Shown here: one piece after another, positions 10,490 to 22,289 of the stretch | How the letters are laid out: every line of letters begins with the position of its first letter | Numbering within the stretch: the first letter of the stretch is position 1 | NCBI GenBank assembly: GCA_963853835.1 | Contig: OY970824.1 | Span: 73,728,372-73,792,371 of the forward strand | DNA: 64,000 nucleotides | From: Calendula officinalis | Lineage: Eukaryota; Streptophyta; Magnoliopsida; Asterales; Asteraceae | Direction of reading: 5' to 3' | Translations under genes and position numbers: made by a program | The notes under the pieces: model-generated | The model's database searches: none | The model's input: only the letters and a program-made list of their open reading frames with translations | What the model was told of the DNA's origin: nothing

Positions 10490-13085
10490 CCATCATTTAT
10501 TAGATAACTACAATTTATAAGCCTAAATAGCATCAACGACGGACCTATTAACAGAGAATCAATGATTGATTGACCAGTTGATTGCTTAATCAACGACCAG
10601 CTGGTCGATTCAGCGTATGGCGAGTTGTTACCGTTTCATCTTAAATGAGTGTATCAGTTTGAGAATTGTTACATGTTATTTTATTTGTTGTTTCGAATTA
10701 AAATTGAATGATTTTATTAAACACATGTTAACTATAAATAAAGAGCACTTGCCTCTTTTGGAAGGCACCTTGATACTCTTTTACACCTTCCTACTCTTAC
10801 AACACAAGTTCTTTCTAGCATTCTTAGAGCAACATATTGAAATTTTAGTATTTTTCAAATAGTGGATCATAGGCAATACAAACGGTCCTGGCTGTTTGTA
10901 CGTTGGGAAATAGACGACAAATCTATTTTAATGAGATCATGTCAAACACGAGACTCGGCCACTCTGTTTCCACAGTTTAAAAATCAAAATTAATAGTTTT
11001 GTTAAACACTACCGAGCATTGGATTATGCTTGTAAAATATTGCTTCGTACTCTAAATATAGAATTATGATTTATCAACATCATAATTAAACAAAAAAACA
11101 GCATAAATGTAATGTTTATTGGTCAATAGGGTGTGATAGCAAGAAGTCATGGGAGGGAGCTCATGTTACCCAACAATGCCATGTGAGGTATTCCCCGTCA
11201 TGGGCTTCAAATTTGTAATTAATCGGATATAAATGGAGGATTCAATTATATTTTTATTTGTATATACATATTTCGAGTCAAACGTACATATGAGTTCGTT
11301 TATTTATATGTTATATGTTTTTAGATGTTTCTTTTATAATGACAACTTGGTTAATATAATAATATCTATATTAGAAGGTTTTACTCATTACGTGACATCT
11401 TCTTAGACTACTATTATTATACGTGTCTCGCTCGAATCACTTCAAAAAAAGTTCCGCTTCTTTATATTAGGTCCGGATTTTTTTTTACTTATTCAAATTA
11501 TCAAAACATAAATTTAAATTTAATTTCCTAATTATCTGGTTTCTTAATTTAAAATATCTAATATTAATTAGATTTGAGCAGTGTCGGGGTATTAGGGTCT
11601 TTATTGTAATCTTAGATTGTCAATATGAATCATGAATGACATCTTCCAAATTAAATATTTCGACCATAAGTCTGGATATCACGAAATTATAACTATTTGG
11701 ATAATCCTAATAAACAAATTAGAAATTAGTCACAATTTATAATTTTACCCTTTTGATGTTTTTGATAGAACAAGCGTAATGATGCCGCGCGTTGCTGCGG
11801 ATTTTAAAAAATTCAGTTTTCTATTTACCTACTTTTATTTAATTAGAACATTTCAAACTTAATTTTGGTAATTATAAGTTTTTAGCACTTACATTGTTAA
11901 AGATAGTATAAAAATGGTAGAAAAATAATAACAATTAACTATAGTTTGTTAAAGATAGTATAAAAATGGTAGGAAAATAATAACAATTAACTATAGTTTG
12001 TATCATGCATCCATATCTTTCAGAATATGCTATAGATTTCTATTTGTGTTCAACTGTTAGACAATCAATAGGTGTTTATCATTTAAACAAACTAAAATTT
12101 GTTAACTAATGCATTTCAAACTTCAAACCTCATGATATTGTTAGACAACTAATAAGTCTTTCTTTTGGATTTCGAGCAAGTGTAATCGAACTGTCAAATT
12201 AAGTTGATTGAACTTATGACCCAAGTCTATCAATTCAATGTTATTATAATATTTTTTTCTCCTAACACTTTGTTAATTCCAATGTAACTTAAAAAAAAAA
12301 TAAAAAAAATTAGGGGTCAATTTGCTTAATATCAATAAGCGTTTAGATATTAAACTAATATAGTAATTATTACATTTTTATCATTAATAGATACTCGTAC
12401 TATTTATGAAATAAATATTCCATTCTATATGAATAAATGTTAAATTAATTAAGTAACTATAACTTTTTATCAATAATAAATAGTTAGAGGATGAAAACTA
12501 AATATTTAATAACTATTTACCAAATCAACCTTAAAAAATAGGGTGTTTTTTGAAAATTTGTATAATCCATTTAACCTTCCTTGAATAATGCTCTTAATTT
12601 AAATAGTGAGATGAGCATAATGATGCACGTGGTGTCATCTTCCCATATTTCATACATTTTTTCTTTTTTTTTTATTTATCATTATTTCCAACCAATAGAC
12701 TTTTATTATTATCTTTTTCAACCAATAGGCTTTGAGTGAATAGTAAAAAATTATCACATTTGTATTATAGGTATAATTTATATTCAGTAGTATGTCAAAG
12801 CGTATACAAATTCGTTGTGTATGTCCAACTAAAGACCACTTTTGTTTTTTATAATAAATTATCAAAATGATTTTAAGGAGTTATGAGCAGTTTAACGAAA
12901 TTATGAGCAGTTATTAACGGTTTCCAACAGTTACAAATTGCTTGTCACAATATCCTGTAGCAGCTAGTCGCTGCAATAACTCGCCTTATAAACAGTATCG
13001 GTATCATCTGGAATTTATATTCAATACCTCCTACTTATACTAGAATTAAAATATAAAACTGAGATACATATTATTTGTAAATAAT
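10490..13085. other. Intergenic AT-rich DNA
   Basis: No supported gene; the longest frame is 81 codons without recognisable features. Contents that stand out are a 52-bp tandem duplication (11896-11999) and a hairpin-like CCGCGCGTTGCTGCGG at 11785-11800, which may be a decayed Helitron terminus. Confidence 0.6.
11896..11999. repeat. Two-copy 52-bp tandem repeat
   Basis: A 52-bp unit beginning GTTAAAGATAGTATAAAAAT is repeated head-to-tail with a single A/G difference, so the duplication is recent. Confidence 0.95.
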
Positions 13086-13093
13086 ATATACTA

Positions 13094-13288
13094 CTCCCCC
13101 CGTCCCACAATTATTGTCCACATTTGAATATCACACAGTTTAAGAAAAGTACATTTATTAAACTGTACAACCAATAGAATTTTATCTTTACCACCTAAGT
13201 GTTTTTTGATAGGTTGAATTTTCAAGTGGACAGTCATTTTGGGATATTTATACAAGGAAATATGGACAATAAAAATGGGACAAGGGAG
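13094..13288. mobile_element. Stowaway-type MITE 2 (short)
   Basis: The ends CTCCCCCCGTCCCACAAT and (reverse) CTCCCTTGTCCCATTTTTAT are inverted repeats flanked by TA. It is about 195 bp and encodes nothing. Confidence 0.85.
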
Positions 13289-13299
13289 TATATTAACAT

Positions 13300-13981
13300 C
13301 TAATTACTTTAAATAATAAATATGTTCAAATATGAATCTAGATTTTTAAGATGAATAGAAATTATTGCAAACAGACAACTACAATTTTATAAATCATTTA
13401 CACCTTATAATCTACGAACAACAATAATAGATTATCAATTTGAAAATATATATTGCTTTCCTTCTCGATCGAAAGTAATATATTACTTTCTATTAACTTG
13501 TTTCCATTATTAGTAGTGGGCAACTCAAACGAACTTCCCTTTGCAATTTGTATTCATTATGTATTTTTTTAAATGTTGTTAAGGAATTAATTTCTCATGC
13601 ACGTTTTATTAAGCATGTTGCAAAGTATATATAGAACACGCCAGATAACATCCAACCCGACTTATTAACCCAATCGACTTAGAACTCTAAATTAGTGGGT
13701 TCAGTTGTAACTTTTAACCTGTAAGTTATAACCAGATTAACCCGTTTACCACCTGCCATATAAATATGCTGGGTTTGGTTTAGATTTAAAACTTACTTAC
13801 AATACGCCAAACCATTTAAATATTATACATATTTTAAATAATATAATATTATCTTATATAATATAATATGTTATTTATTTCTTTCTTTAATATTTGTTCA
13901 TACTTTAATTCTACCTATTATACATTAGTGATACATTTTTTACTGTTCACATGAGCCTTATTAGTAAAAAAAAAAAAAACA
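13300..13981. other. Intergenic AT-rich DNA
   Basis: No coding frame or transposon end is recognised; an A-run at about 13967-13979 precedes the tandem duplication. Confidence 0.5.
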
Positions 13982-15526
13982 GGCAACTAAAAAGAAATGT
14001 TCGCAACAAATGCGACGTACATTGTGCAATGTCAAGTTAGTTTGGCAATATATTCAAGGAAATGAAGTTATAAAAATTCTAAAAACCACCCCTAAAATAG
14101 GGTAGGTTTGATAAATAATTAATAAATATTTATTTTTCATCCTCCAACTATTTATTACTGATAAAAATAATATAGTTACTATCTATAGCATATTCTCACT
14201 TCTCAAAGATATGGTTGTATGATAAAAAAACTATAGTTAATCATTATTGTTTTCATATCTTCTTAAATACTATATTTAACAATGTAAGCCGGCAAAAAAA
14301 TATTTAACATACATAAACTGTAATTTAGCCTATCTGTCGTCGTATCCGTATGTCGAGTTTCGATAATTCATGTATCTCTTAACCCACTATATATTCTTCT
14401 TAGGGGTGTAAATGAGCCGAGCCGAACTCGAGTTCGACTAGGTTCGAGCTCGGCTCATTTAAGTTTTAAGGAGCTCGAGCTCGACTCGTTTCGAGCCTTA
14501 TATGTAAAGATCGGGCTCGGCTCGTTTAGGTTTTTCGCAGGTTCGGGCTCGACTCGATTATGCTCATTTAAGCCCCCCTATACACAAAATATATAAACTT
14601 TTTTTTAATTATAATATTTAATATATTATGTAAGCACTTCATTTTTATATTATTTATATACATATATATGTATAGTATACATACACACATAAATATAAAA
14701 ATATATAATATATAATTGTATTTTTGGAATAATAAATATATATGTGCTCGTTTAGGCTCGCGAGCCTAATCAATCTTAGTGGATCAAGCTCGGGCTCGGC
14801 TCATTTAATAAACGAGCTCTTAGTTAAGCTCGAACTCGGCTCATACTCGTTTAAGCTTGGCTCGTTTCGAGCTTTTAACGAGCCGATCCCGAGTAGCTTA
14901 CGAACGGCTCGGCTCGTTTTCACCCCTAATTATTTTATTTCTTCTCTTTATATTCATATCTCCTCCATTGAGATCTATGTTTTTTCTCCATTGCAATTCT
15001 TCTTTTCTAATTCTTCTCCTTAAATCCGATTCTCCATCATTTTGCACGTTCCTTTCATATTTAATTTACCTTATATTGTTATTTAGCTATTAAAGGATGT
15101 GTATTGTTTTTTTCTAATTTTTTATATCATGATATTCAAATGGGTCAACTTAATGACTTATTTGAAATTTGTTTAGTAAATAGGTTGGGTTGAAATTTCT
15201 AAACAAGTCAACCTATTTTTGAACCACATGTTTATTAAATAGGTTGAGTTGAAAATCTCAACTTATTTAACTAAATAGGTCAGGTTGAATTGAGAATTTC
15301 AACCCATATACCCAAAGGCAACTCATTTATTAATCAAAGTTGAATTATTGCGACCCCACGCAATTTGAGCGGGGAGATGTTAGAATTAAATATTAGGATT
15401 ATAGACAAGCAAGGATATCATCAATATATCTAAACCTTCTCGAATATAATTTTATGTTGTGATAATAAAAAAAACGTGTTTTTGTTACAACAAATATAAC
15501 CTACATATAAGATTGATAGTATTCAC
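13982..15526. repeat. Tandem duplication unit 1 (interrupted by a hAT-like MITE)
   Basis: This unit starts GGCAACTAAAAAGAAATGTT and ends GATAGTATTCAC. Without the 528-bp MITE it is about 1.02 kb and closely matches 15527-16522 plus 21349-21369. Both units carry the blocks AGATCTATGTTTTTTCTCC and CAAATGGGTCAACT. The 66-codon frame in unit 2 is not preserved as a protein between copies. The function of the unit is unknown. Confidence 0.85.
14401..14928. mobile_element. hAT-like MITE with GAGCCGAGCC termini
   Basis: Inverted ends TAGGGGTGTAAATGAGCCGA and (reverse) TAGGGGTGAAAACGAGCCGA enclose 528 bp full of GAGCTCGAGCTCG and GGCTCGGCTC repeats around an AT-rich core. The other duplication copy (near 15955) lacks it. 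The target ATTCTTCT precedes the element; after it a related ATTTCTTCT appears 8 bases further on, so the 8-bp hAT duplication is blurred. The hAT assignment is inferred from terminal sequence style. Confidence 0.7.
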
Positions 15527-16569
15527 GGCAACTAAAAAGAAATGTTCACAACAAATGCCACGTACATTGTGCAATGTCAAGTTAGTTTGGCAACATATTC
15601 AAGGAAATGAAGTTATAAAAATTCTAAAAACCACCCTTAAAATAGGGCAGGTTTGGTAAATAATTAATAAATATTTATTTTTCATCCTCCAACTATTTAT
15701 TACTGATAAAAATAATATAATTACTATCTATAGCATATTCTCACTTCTCAAATATATGGTTGTATGATAAAAAAAAACTATAGTTAATCATTATTATTTT
15801 CATATCTTCTTAAATACTATATTTAACAACGTAAGCCGACAAAAAAATATATTTAACATAAATAAACCGTAATTTAGCCTATCTGTCGTCGTATCCGTGT
15901 GTTGAGTTTCGATAATTCATGTATCTCTTAACCTACTATATATTCTTCTCTTTATATTCATCTCTCCTCCATTGAGATCTATGTTTTTTCTCCATTGCAA
16001 TTCTTCTCTTCTAATTCTTCTCCTTAAATCCGATTCTCCTTCATTTTACACGTTCCTTTCATATTTAATTTACCTTATATTGTTATTTAGCTATTAAAGG
16101 ATGTGTATTGTTTTTTTCTAATTTTTTATATCATGATATTCAAATGGGTCAACTAATGACTTATTTGAAATATGTTTAGTAAATAGGTTGTGTTGAAATT
16201 TCTAAACAAGTCAACCCATTTTTGAACCACATGTTTATTAAATATGTTGAGTTGAAAATCTCAACCCATTTAACTAAATAGGTCTTGTTGAGTGGAGAAT
16301 TTCAACCCGTATACCCAAACAAGTCAACTCATTTATTACTCAAAGTTGAATTATTGCCACCCCACGCAATTTGAGCGGGAGATTTACCTACGTTCTAACA
16401 AAAATAAATATTAGGATTATAGACAAGCAAGGATATCATCAATACATCTAAACCTTCTCGAATATAATTTAATGTTGGGATATTAAAAAAACGTGTTTTT
16501 GTTACAACAAATATAACCTACATCTTCTCCTATATATGAGCCTACATTTGTTTTTAGTTTGACAACTCA

Positions 16570-16855
16570 GCAGTTTGAAGCTCTTTCATTGGTCGAATAT
16601 GCCACGTGTAATTACACGATTGGTCAGCCAATTCCCTCTTCCATTTTATCAGGTCGGCTTTCTCCCGCTCCATTCTCCACTCTCCTTCCCCCAATTTCAA
16701 CCCTAAGTTTAGAAACCCTAATTTTTCATTCAATCTCTCTCCCTCTACTCCGTCTCGCTCCTGCATCCCATCGCTGTTTTGCTTAGAATCTGTATAAATT
16801 ACATCTTCCTACTTAGCTGAATCCATGAACTGCGATACATATCAGGTTTGTTGAA
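16570..16855 (+). promoter_or_regulatory. Promoter/5'-UTR-like segment carried in the Helitron
   Basis: The segment has a G-box-like GCCACGTGT (about 16600), a CCAAT pair in opposite orientations (ATTGGTCAGCCAAT at 16619-16632), pyrimidine-rich CTCTCTCCCTCTACTCC and AAACCCTAA. These are usual in plant 5' leaders. A short frame starting ATGAACTGCGATACATATCAG ends at a GT donor near 16845. It looks like the 5' end of a gene transported by the Helitron. Confidence 0.45.
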
Positions 16856-17770
16856 CGATTCTGATTACAACAATTGTTTTCAGAGTGAAACCCGGGCTGA
16901 CATCAAGATGCATCTTCCACAACCAAATACGAACGTTATCTTCTCAATTACTTGATTTTCAGGCTCTGTTGATTCATTTTTTTTATTCTACCCAATTTTA
17001 ACTTAAGTTCACTTCATTCTTCGTTCTCGATCTCAAAAGAAATAGTGAACGGTTGATTCACAGGTTTTTCTTTTCTTTTTTCTTTTGTCGATTGGAGATC
17101 TACATATTTTTCTTTTGATACAATTTTGCATTTTGTAATCAAGTATTTAAATAGCTCTGTGATACATATTTTTCTTTTCGATTGAAGATCTCCCTCGAGG
17201 GTTTATTCCAGGTAACATTTTTCCATTTCTTTCTATCTGTAATCCCCATCGGTGAATCGATGTACGCAAAATAAGAGGCTTCAGTACATCCATTTGTTTG
17301 AAACCGTTTGTGAGTTTACCGATTAACAATTACGTGCTTGCTATTCATGCTTTTTCGTTCAACTGAATCAGAAAAGTGTAGCAACATTTTGACATACTGA
17401 TCTATTTGATTGAATTCAATTACTTCACCAAATTTTGCGTACTGGCTTATGCATCTAATCTCAGAAATAATGGCTACTGGCTATTTCTTTGACTTAATAT
17501 AATTAAAAATGCGACCTTACCTTTGTATTTAAATTAAACCCTAAAAATCTCATTTACTATGCATTGACTGGAATTCACAGGAGGGCGTTTGGGGTGTGGA
17601 CACTCCTTACTTGCACGACTGCATATTATTTGCAGCCCTAAAAAACATATCTTTTTTTAGTATTGTAGGCTTCATTAGTGTTTTAATATGTATTCTAATA
17701 CATTTTTATTAATTTTTTGTCACAGTTTATCGGTAATGTCACGGAACTCATTTCACTTCTTAGTTGTCAG

Positions 17771-18262
17771 ACAATCTTAAACAAGATTGGACTATCAAGG
17801 TTCGGATAAGAAGATTATGGAAATCTAATGACCTGATAAATCCACTTGTGACGTATAAAGTCGACAAGATTTTGCTAAATGAGAAGGCATTATCCGGTTC
17901 GTTCTGATTTCTTTACACTCTTTTACGAATATGGTGTATCCCTAATGACTTCACATTTAAAGTATTTTGTATTATTTTTGGGAAATTAATTGAACTCTAT
18001 TGCAAATGAACGGTTAGAGATCCATGATACACGCTAATATAAGAAAAGCATTTTGCGTGAAGTTTGGAATCATTTTAGAAGAAGGCGAGTGTATTTTTCT
18101 TTCCAATTTTGGGACTGAGCAGGTCACATATAAACCTGACGTTGTGGACAATGAAATCAAGATCAAATTTAAACATCCGACTGTTGTCAAGCCATGTGAT
18201 GATTTAGTGGTCCTCAATATGGCTTTTGGTTCAAAAGTTTTGAGGACATATGGAATCAAAAA
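17771..18262 (+). pseudogene. RPA-like OB-fold (DUF223) gene fragment, two exons
   Basis: The first exon (about 17771-17900) encodes DNLKQDWTIKVRIRRLWKS and onward to LLNEKALSG. The second (about 18018-18262) encodes MIHANIRKAFCVKFG, then EEGECIFLSNFG and IKIKFKHPTVV. This order, W-x-IKVR-V-x-R-LW then IHA-x-IRK then EG-x-x-Y-x-x-SNF, is the N-terminal OB fold of plant replication protein A large subunits (DUF223). Splice borders are plausible but not certain. No further RPA domains follow, and stops bound the exons, so it is a fragment. Plant Helitrons often carry RPA-like genes, so it may be old Helitron cargo rather than a recent capture. Confidence 0.6.
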
Positions 18263-19914
18263 TTATCATTCTGACCAATTTAACTACTTACTTTATACTT
18301 CCGTTAATAAATTGTTATGTCTTTATACTTGTGTTTCTGTAATACATACTGTAAGATTGTCATTCTGACCCCCTTTAACTACTTACTTTTGACATTCTGA
18401 ACTACACTAGGTTTAGGAGGTTCATTTGAAGCAATTGGGCGTTCGGTTCTTGGGTGCGGTGAGACTTCAATCGGTTTTTTGTTGCTTATTCAATCATTAT
18501 TATTATATGTATTAATGTAAGATATTTATACTTATGATATTTATTTTTTTAGGTGGCATTGAAAAGTTCATTGGACAAAATCTGAAAGAGAAGTATCAAA
18601 ATTCAAAAGTATGGCATAGTGGATGTTGATTAGGAGTTATGACAAAAGAGATTACATGTTCGAACCATCTTTTGTAATCCGCACTCATGGAGCTAAGCAA
18701 GTTCGTACAAGGACCCGTAAACAAATTCTGTAGCCTGTTTTTAATGTTAGTAAAGATTCCAATTTTCATATTTGACCATGTATTTTGTTTTGTTGGCCAG
18801 GGTTATAGGTAGTAAAATGGCCGAGTCAGGATATGGTTAACGGGTTTGACCTCTTCTTTCTAATTATAACACTACATGACTGTAAATTGATATTGTGAAT
18901 CCAATGTAAAACAATTACACTTGACAAAACCCGTGGGTTAGGTAGTAGGTAATTTCAAAATGCATGGTGAAACATGTCGGGTTGGGTAATTATAAATAAA
19001 CTTTTGTGCTTTATCATTACAAAAGCTATGTTGTTTTAAAAAACTACATTTTAAATTAAAGCAAGTAAAGGAGTTTATTATGCAATTTAATACACTTTGG
19101 ATAACTATCAGCCCATTTGACCCAAAAAATTACCCAAATCAACACATTTATAAAACTGCAGATTATAAAGGAAATATGATTTAGTTATCTTTTTTGATAT
19201 CAGGCCCGATAAAGTTATGATAATCTAATTTTTGGATTTGTGGATTTTGCAGCCTCATCTGATTCTTGGCCTAATTTCTCATATTATAAAGGTGGAATTT
19301 TTATCCAATAATCTGTTTATTCTTAACTTGTGATTTTGGCACATTCAGATCCAACTTGTGAATGTCCAGAGGACAACAATGTCTTAATTCTATATTATTT
19401 TATGTTTTACTTATTTTAATTATGTGAACTAAAGAAGCTAATGTTGTTATAAATGATGTGCATGCAGGATGTTGAGGAGCTTATGGGAAAGTGCTACAAA
19501 AATGGATGAATTACATCTCAAGAAACCTGTTACAAACTTCTCTAATTTGAAGGTAATTGCACCATTCCTATTGTAGCACATCTATTTTGCAGCATTTACT
19601 AAAATGTATTGTTATCTGTTATTTTTTAGAGGCATATAAATCTTGCTCACTCTTACTTCAACAACTTCATTTCTTGGGCGACTTGACATGGATCACACTC
19701 TTATAGAGGGGAGGCTGAGAGTTATGATATGTAAGTAAGCTTAAATACTATCAAATATTAAAAATAAAAAATAACCGATTATCATTATATCTACAGATGT
19801 TACGATTATATTAAGGAGATGATTCATAAATTTGAGCCTTATCTTTACTATATTATAAAGAGTTTACCCCTTCTATAATTAGCAAGGCTGAATTTCATTT
19901 GCTAATTATGGAAT

Positions 19915-19990
19915 TAACCTGTTTTAAAAAAAACTCAATACCAGGATTCGAACTCGCGACCTATAGGTTAACAGCCACTTTATTTTTAAA
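19915..19990 (-). repeat. tRNA-related (SINE-like) fragment
   Basis: On the reverse strand the segment reads AGTGGCTGTTAACCTATAGG and then GTCGCGAGTTCGAATCCTGG. The latter matches the tRNA T-arm/box B GGTTCGAATCC closely. It does not form a complete tRNA, so it is a SINE remnant or tRNA-derived fragment inside the Helitron. Confidence 0.4.
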
Positions 19991-20916
19991 ATTGAAAAAT
20001 AAGAAATCACACAAAGGAATGTTTAGAACACTGGTTAGTTTACAGGCAGACAAAGCTTACAAGCAAGTGGACTCTTTCCAAATCTGTATTCAGTTATTTA
20101 AATGATTTCTGGCAAGTGTTTAGAATGATCTCGACTTATGTATGCAAGTAAGAGTCCCCATTGTTGATTTAGAAACTTAATAAATTATTAATATTATTTT
20201 TGATGATTTATTGCAAAGTACGAGCCCCAATTTTTAATTCAGCATCTCAAACGATTTTGGCTAGTGTTTGGAACGATTTCAATTTCTATATGAAGGTAAG
20301 AGTCCCCATTTATTCAGAAACCCGATTTTAATAATGAATTATAATTATTATTGCCTATTTGTTCCAAATGAAGCTAATTATGTACTGTTAATGATTTGTT
20401 TATAGACAATTAATGTGCTTATTAATGTGCCTATTGTTTTCAGGGAAGCAAATGGGCCTGCAGCTGGTGTTGGTGCTCAACATGTCCCGGCATAGAAATT
20501 CTAACTCCACATGATATGATTTCAGATTGAGTCAATACTATGATGACAAATTTCATGGTTAATGATTGTTTTCTTTATTTACAATTTAAAAGTTTTGATG
20601 GGCCATTTGCAGTTCCTAAAGTGAGTAAAGTCAAGTTACACGTATTTTTTACTTTAAAGTTAGTCAAATTATGATGAATTTGAGTGTGTTTGGAAGGTGA
20701 ATTGGACGTATAAGGACTTCAATTAAAATGAGACAGACACATGTAGTTGAGATTATGGTGGAAGCATTTTCACTTCTAGCATTAGGAACATCACGAATAG
20801 GAACTCTCATATTCATATGTATATATTGACACATATATGGAAATAATAGATTCTGATACATCTATATATGGTTGTTAGGTCTTAATCATTTAGAAAGTTT
20901 AAATCATTTTTTTCAG

Positions 20917-21010
20917 CAATTACGGATGGAGGTTTAAGAAAACTGGCAAAGTTATCCTGTCTTAATTCGCTTAATTTAGATGTTCGACAAACTACATATG
21001 TTGGACTTAA
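20917..21010 (+). pseudogene. LRR exon fragment (F-box/LRR-like)
   Basis: Bounded by TTTCAG and GTATGC, the exon encodes ITDGGLRKLAKLSCLNSLNL followed by DVRQ and VGL. This is one leucine-rich repeat of the cysteine-containing ITDxGL type seen in plant F-box/LRR proteins. No further repeats were found in the surrounding 1 kb, so it is an isolated exon, presumably captured by the Helitron. Confidence 0.55.
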
Positions 21011-21311
21011 GTATGCAGTTTTTTCATTTTTAATATTTTTTTGAAATTGATAGCAGTTTATTATGTAGCTGTATCACGAGTTAAGAACAAGAACGGATTG
21101 AAGGTCATTTGTTGTGACAGAGATGACAACTACCCTAATTCAACATCAAATGTCGTTTACAAAGAAGTCTTATTTCGTCTATAAATTTTATGTAACATTT
21201 TTTCATGTATCAAGTTTTGTACAAACTTATCATTACAGCTATCGACACTTATGTCATTTTAAAAGTATTAATATTTGTTAGTATTTTTCTATAATATATC
21301 TCTTGAAGCAT

Positions 21312-21348
21312 GCCCGCCCAGTCGGACGGGCTATGAAACTAGTACTAG
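21312..21348 (+). terminator. Helitron 3'-terminal hairpin and CTAG end
   Basis: The stem pairs GCCCG with CGGGC, plus two further pairs after one mismatch, around the loop AGTC. Thirteen bases later the element ends CTAG with host T following. This is the rolling-circle termination signal of Helitrons. Confidence 0.85.
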
Positions 21349-21376
21349 TATAAGAGTGATAGTATTCACGAAAACT

Positions 21377-21702
21377 AGGGATATAAAAATATTCAGTGTC
21401 TCAATATCCTAAAGTATCTAAAATCCATTCCGAAATGTTGGAAACCTAAATTTTGGATATCGGATTTATATAGTAATTTTCAACTCTTTGGATATTGAAT
21501 ATACGAAATATATATTTCCTTTTTATATACTATATGTTTAAGAAAATATCCGATATATATTTGGGAATTGGATTTTTTCAGATATTCCGATATCCGCATT
21601 CGGATACCCGAAAAATTTGAATATTCAAAATTTTGGATACGGGCTCGGATACTAAAATCCACTGTCCGAAATTTGGATGATCCGAGGGTCCGATTTTGAA
21701 CA
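21377..21702. mobile_element. Possible hAT-like MITE with GGATATCCGA repeats
   Basis: The segment begins TAGGGATATAAAAATATTC; its reverse complement begins GGTGTTCAAAATCGGACCC. The inside is rich in TTTGGATATCGGAT and GATATCCGCATTCGGATACC. Ends are only loosely inverted and no clear 8-bp target duplication was found. The minus-strand 79-codon frame over it is not a recognisable protein. Confidence 0.4.
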
Positions 21703-21979
21703 CCAGCAAGGAAAACCATCTAAGTTAATTGTATATGCTGTTAAGACTGGTGTGATAACGATGTTAAGTTTTCTAGGTGTGGTTGATGGTTTTAGACGGA
21801 AAGAAGGCTAATCGATGATGGTTAATTGTTGAGTTGGTGGTTGTTGCGAGACTCAGCTACTAGTAATAATGGCGACAACTTAAATAATAATCCCAATTTC
21901 ATAATTTCATTATATATAAGGTCCGCATTTTAGTAATAGAAGTCGCAATGTGGCAAAAATATAGGTAAGAAATATGATA

Positions 21980-22287
21980 CTACCTCCGTATCAATATAAG
22001 TGATACATTTTAAGAATTATGGTTTTTAAGACAAAAGATTAAAAGACAATTTAAAATAGATTAATGTGCATAGTTAGTGGATAATGAGTCCCACTTCTTT
22101 TGAATGAAATGATATTAATGATGTTAAAAAGTAAGAGTAAAAGGGTAATTTCATTTTATTAAAGTAGATAGTTAGTGGAAAATGATTCCCATTTTTTTAC
22201 CAAATAAGGTAAGTTTTATAAGTATATCACTTATTTTATTTTACGCCTAAATAGAAAGTGTATTACTTATTTCGATACGACGGCTAG
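21980..22287. mobile_element. Stowaway-type MITE 3
   Basis: The left end CTACCTCCGTATCAATATAAG after TA resembles MITEs 1 and 6. The right end is slightly decayed (TTTCGATACGACGGCTAG). It is about 308 bp and non-coding. Confidence 0.8.
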
Positions 22288-22289
22288 AT

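Larger units (their letters stand above)
16523..21348 (+). mobile_element. Non-autonomous Helitron with captured gene fragments
   Basis: The 5' end reads TCTTCTCCTATATATG after host A, and the 3' end reads CTAG before host T. A hairpin GCCCGCCCAGTCGGACGGGC (21312-21331) lies 13 bases before the terminal CTAG. Insertion between A and T without target duplication is the Helitron rule, and the paralogous empty site survives in duplication unit 1 (ACCTACA/TATAAG around 15505/15506). The 4.8-kb body contains promoter-like sequence, exons of an RPA-like OB-fold gene, an LRR exon and a tRNA-related fragment. No Rep/helicase frame is visible, so it is non-autonomous. Confidence 0.88.
15527..21369. 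repeat. Tandem duplication unit 2 (interrupted by the Helitron)
   Basis: The native part is 15527-16522 and 21349-21369, about 1017 bp, the same length as unit 1 without its MITE. Unit 2 differs from unit 1 by scattered substitutions and a few small indels. Confidence 0.85.
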
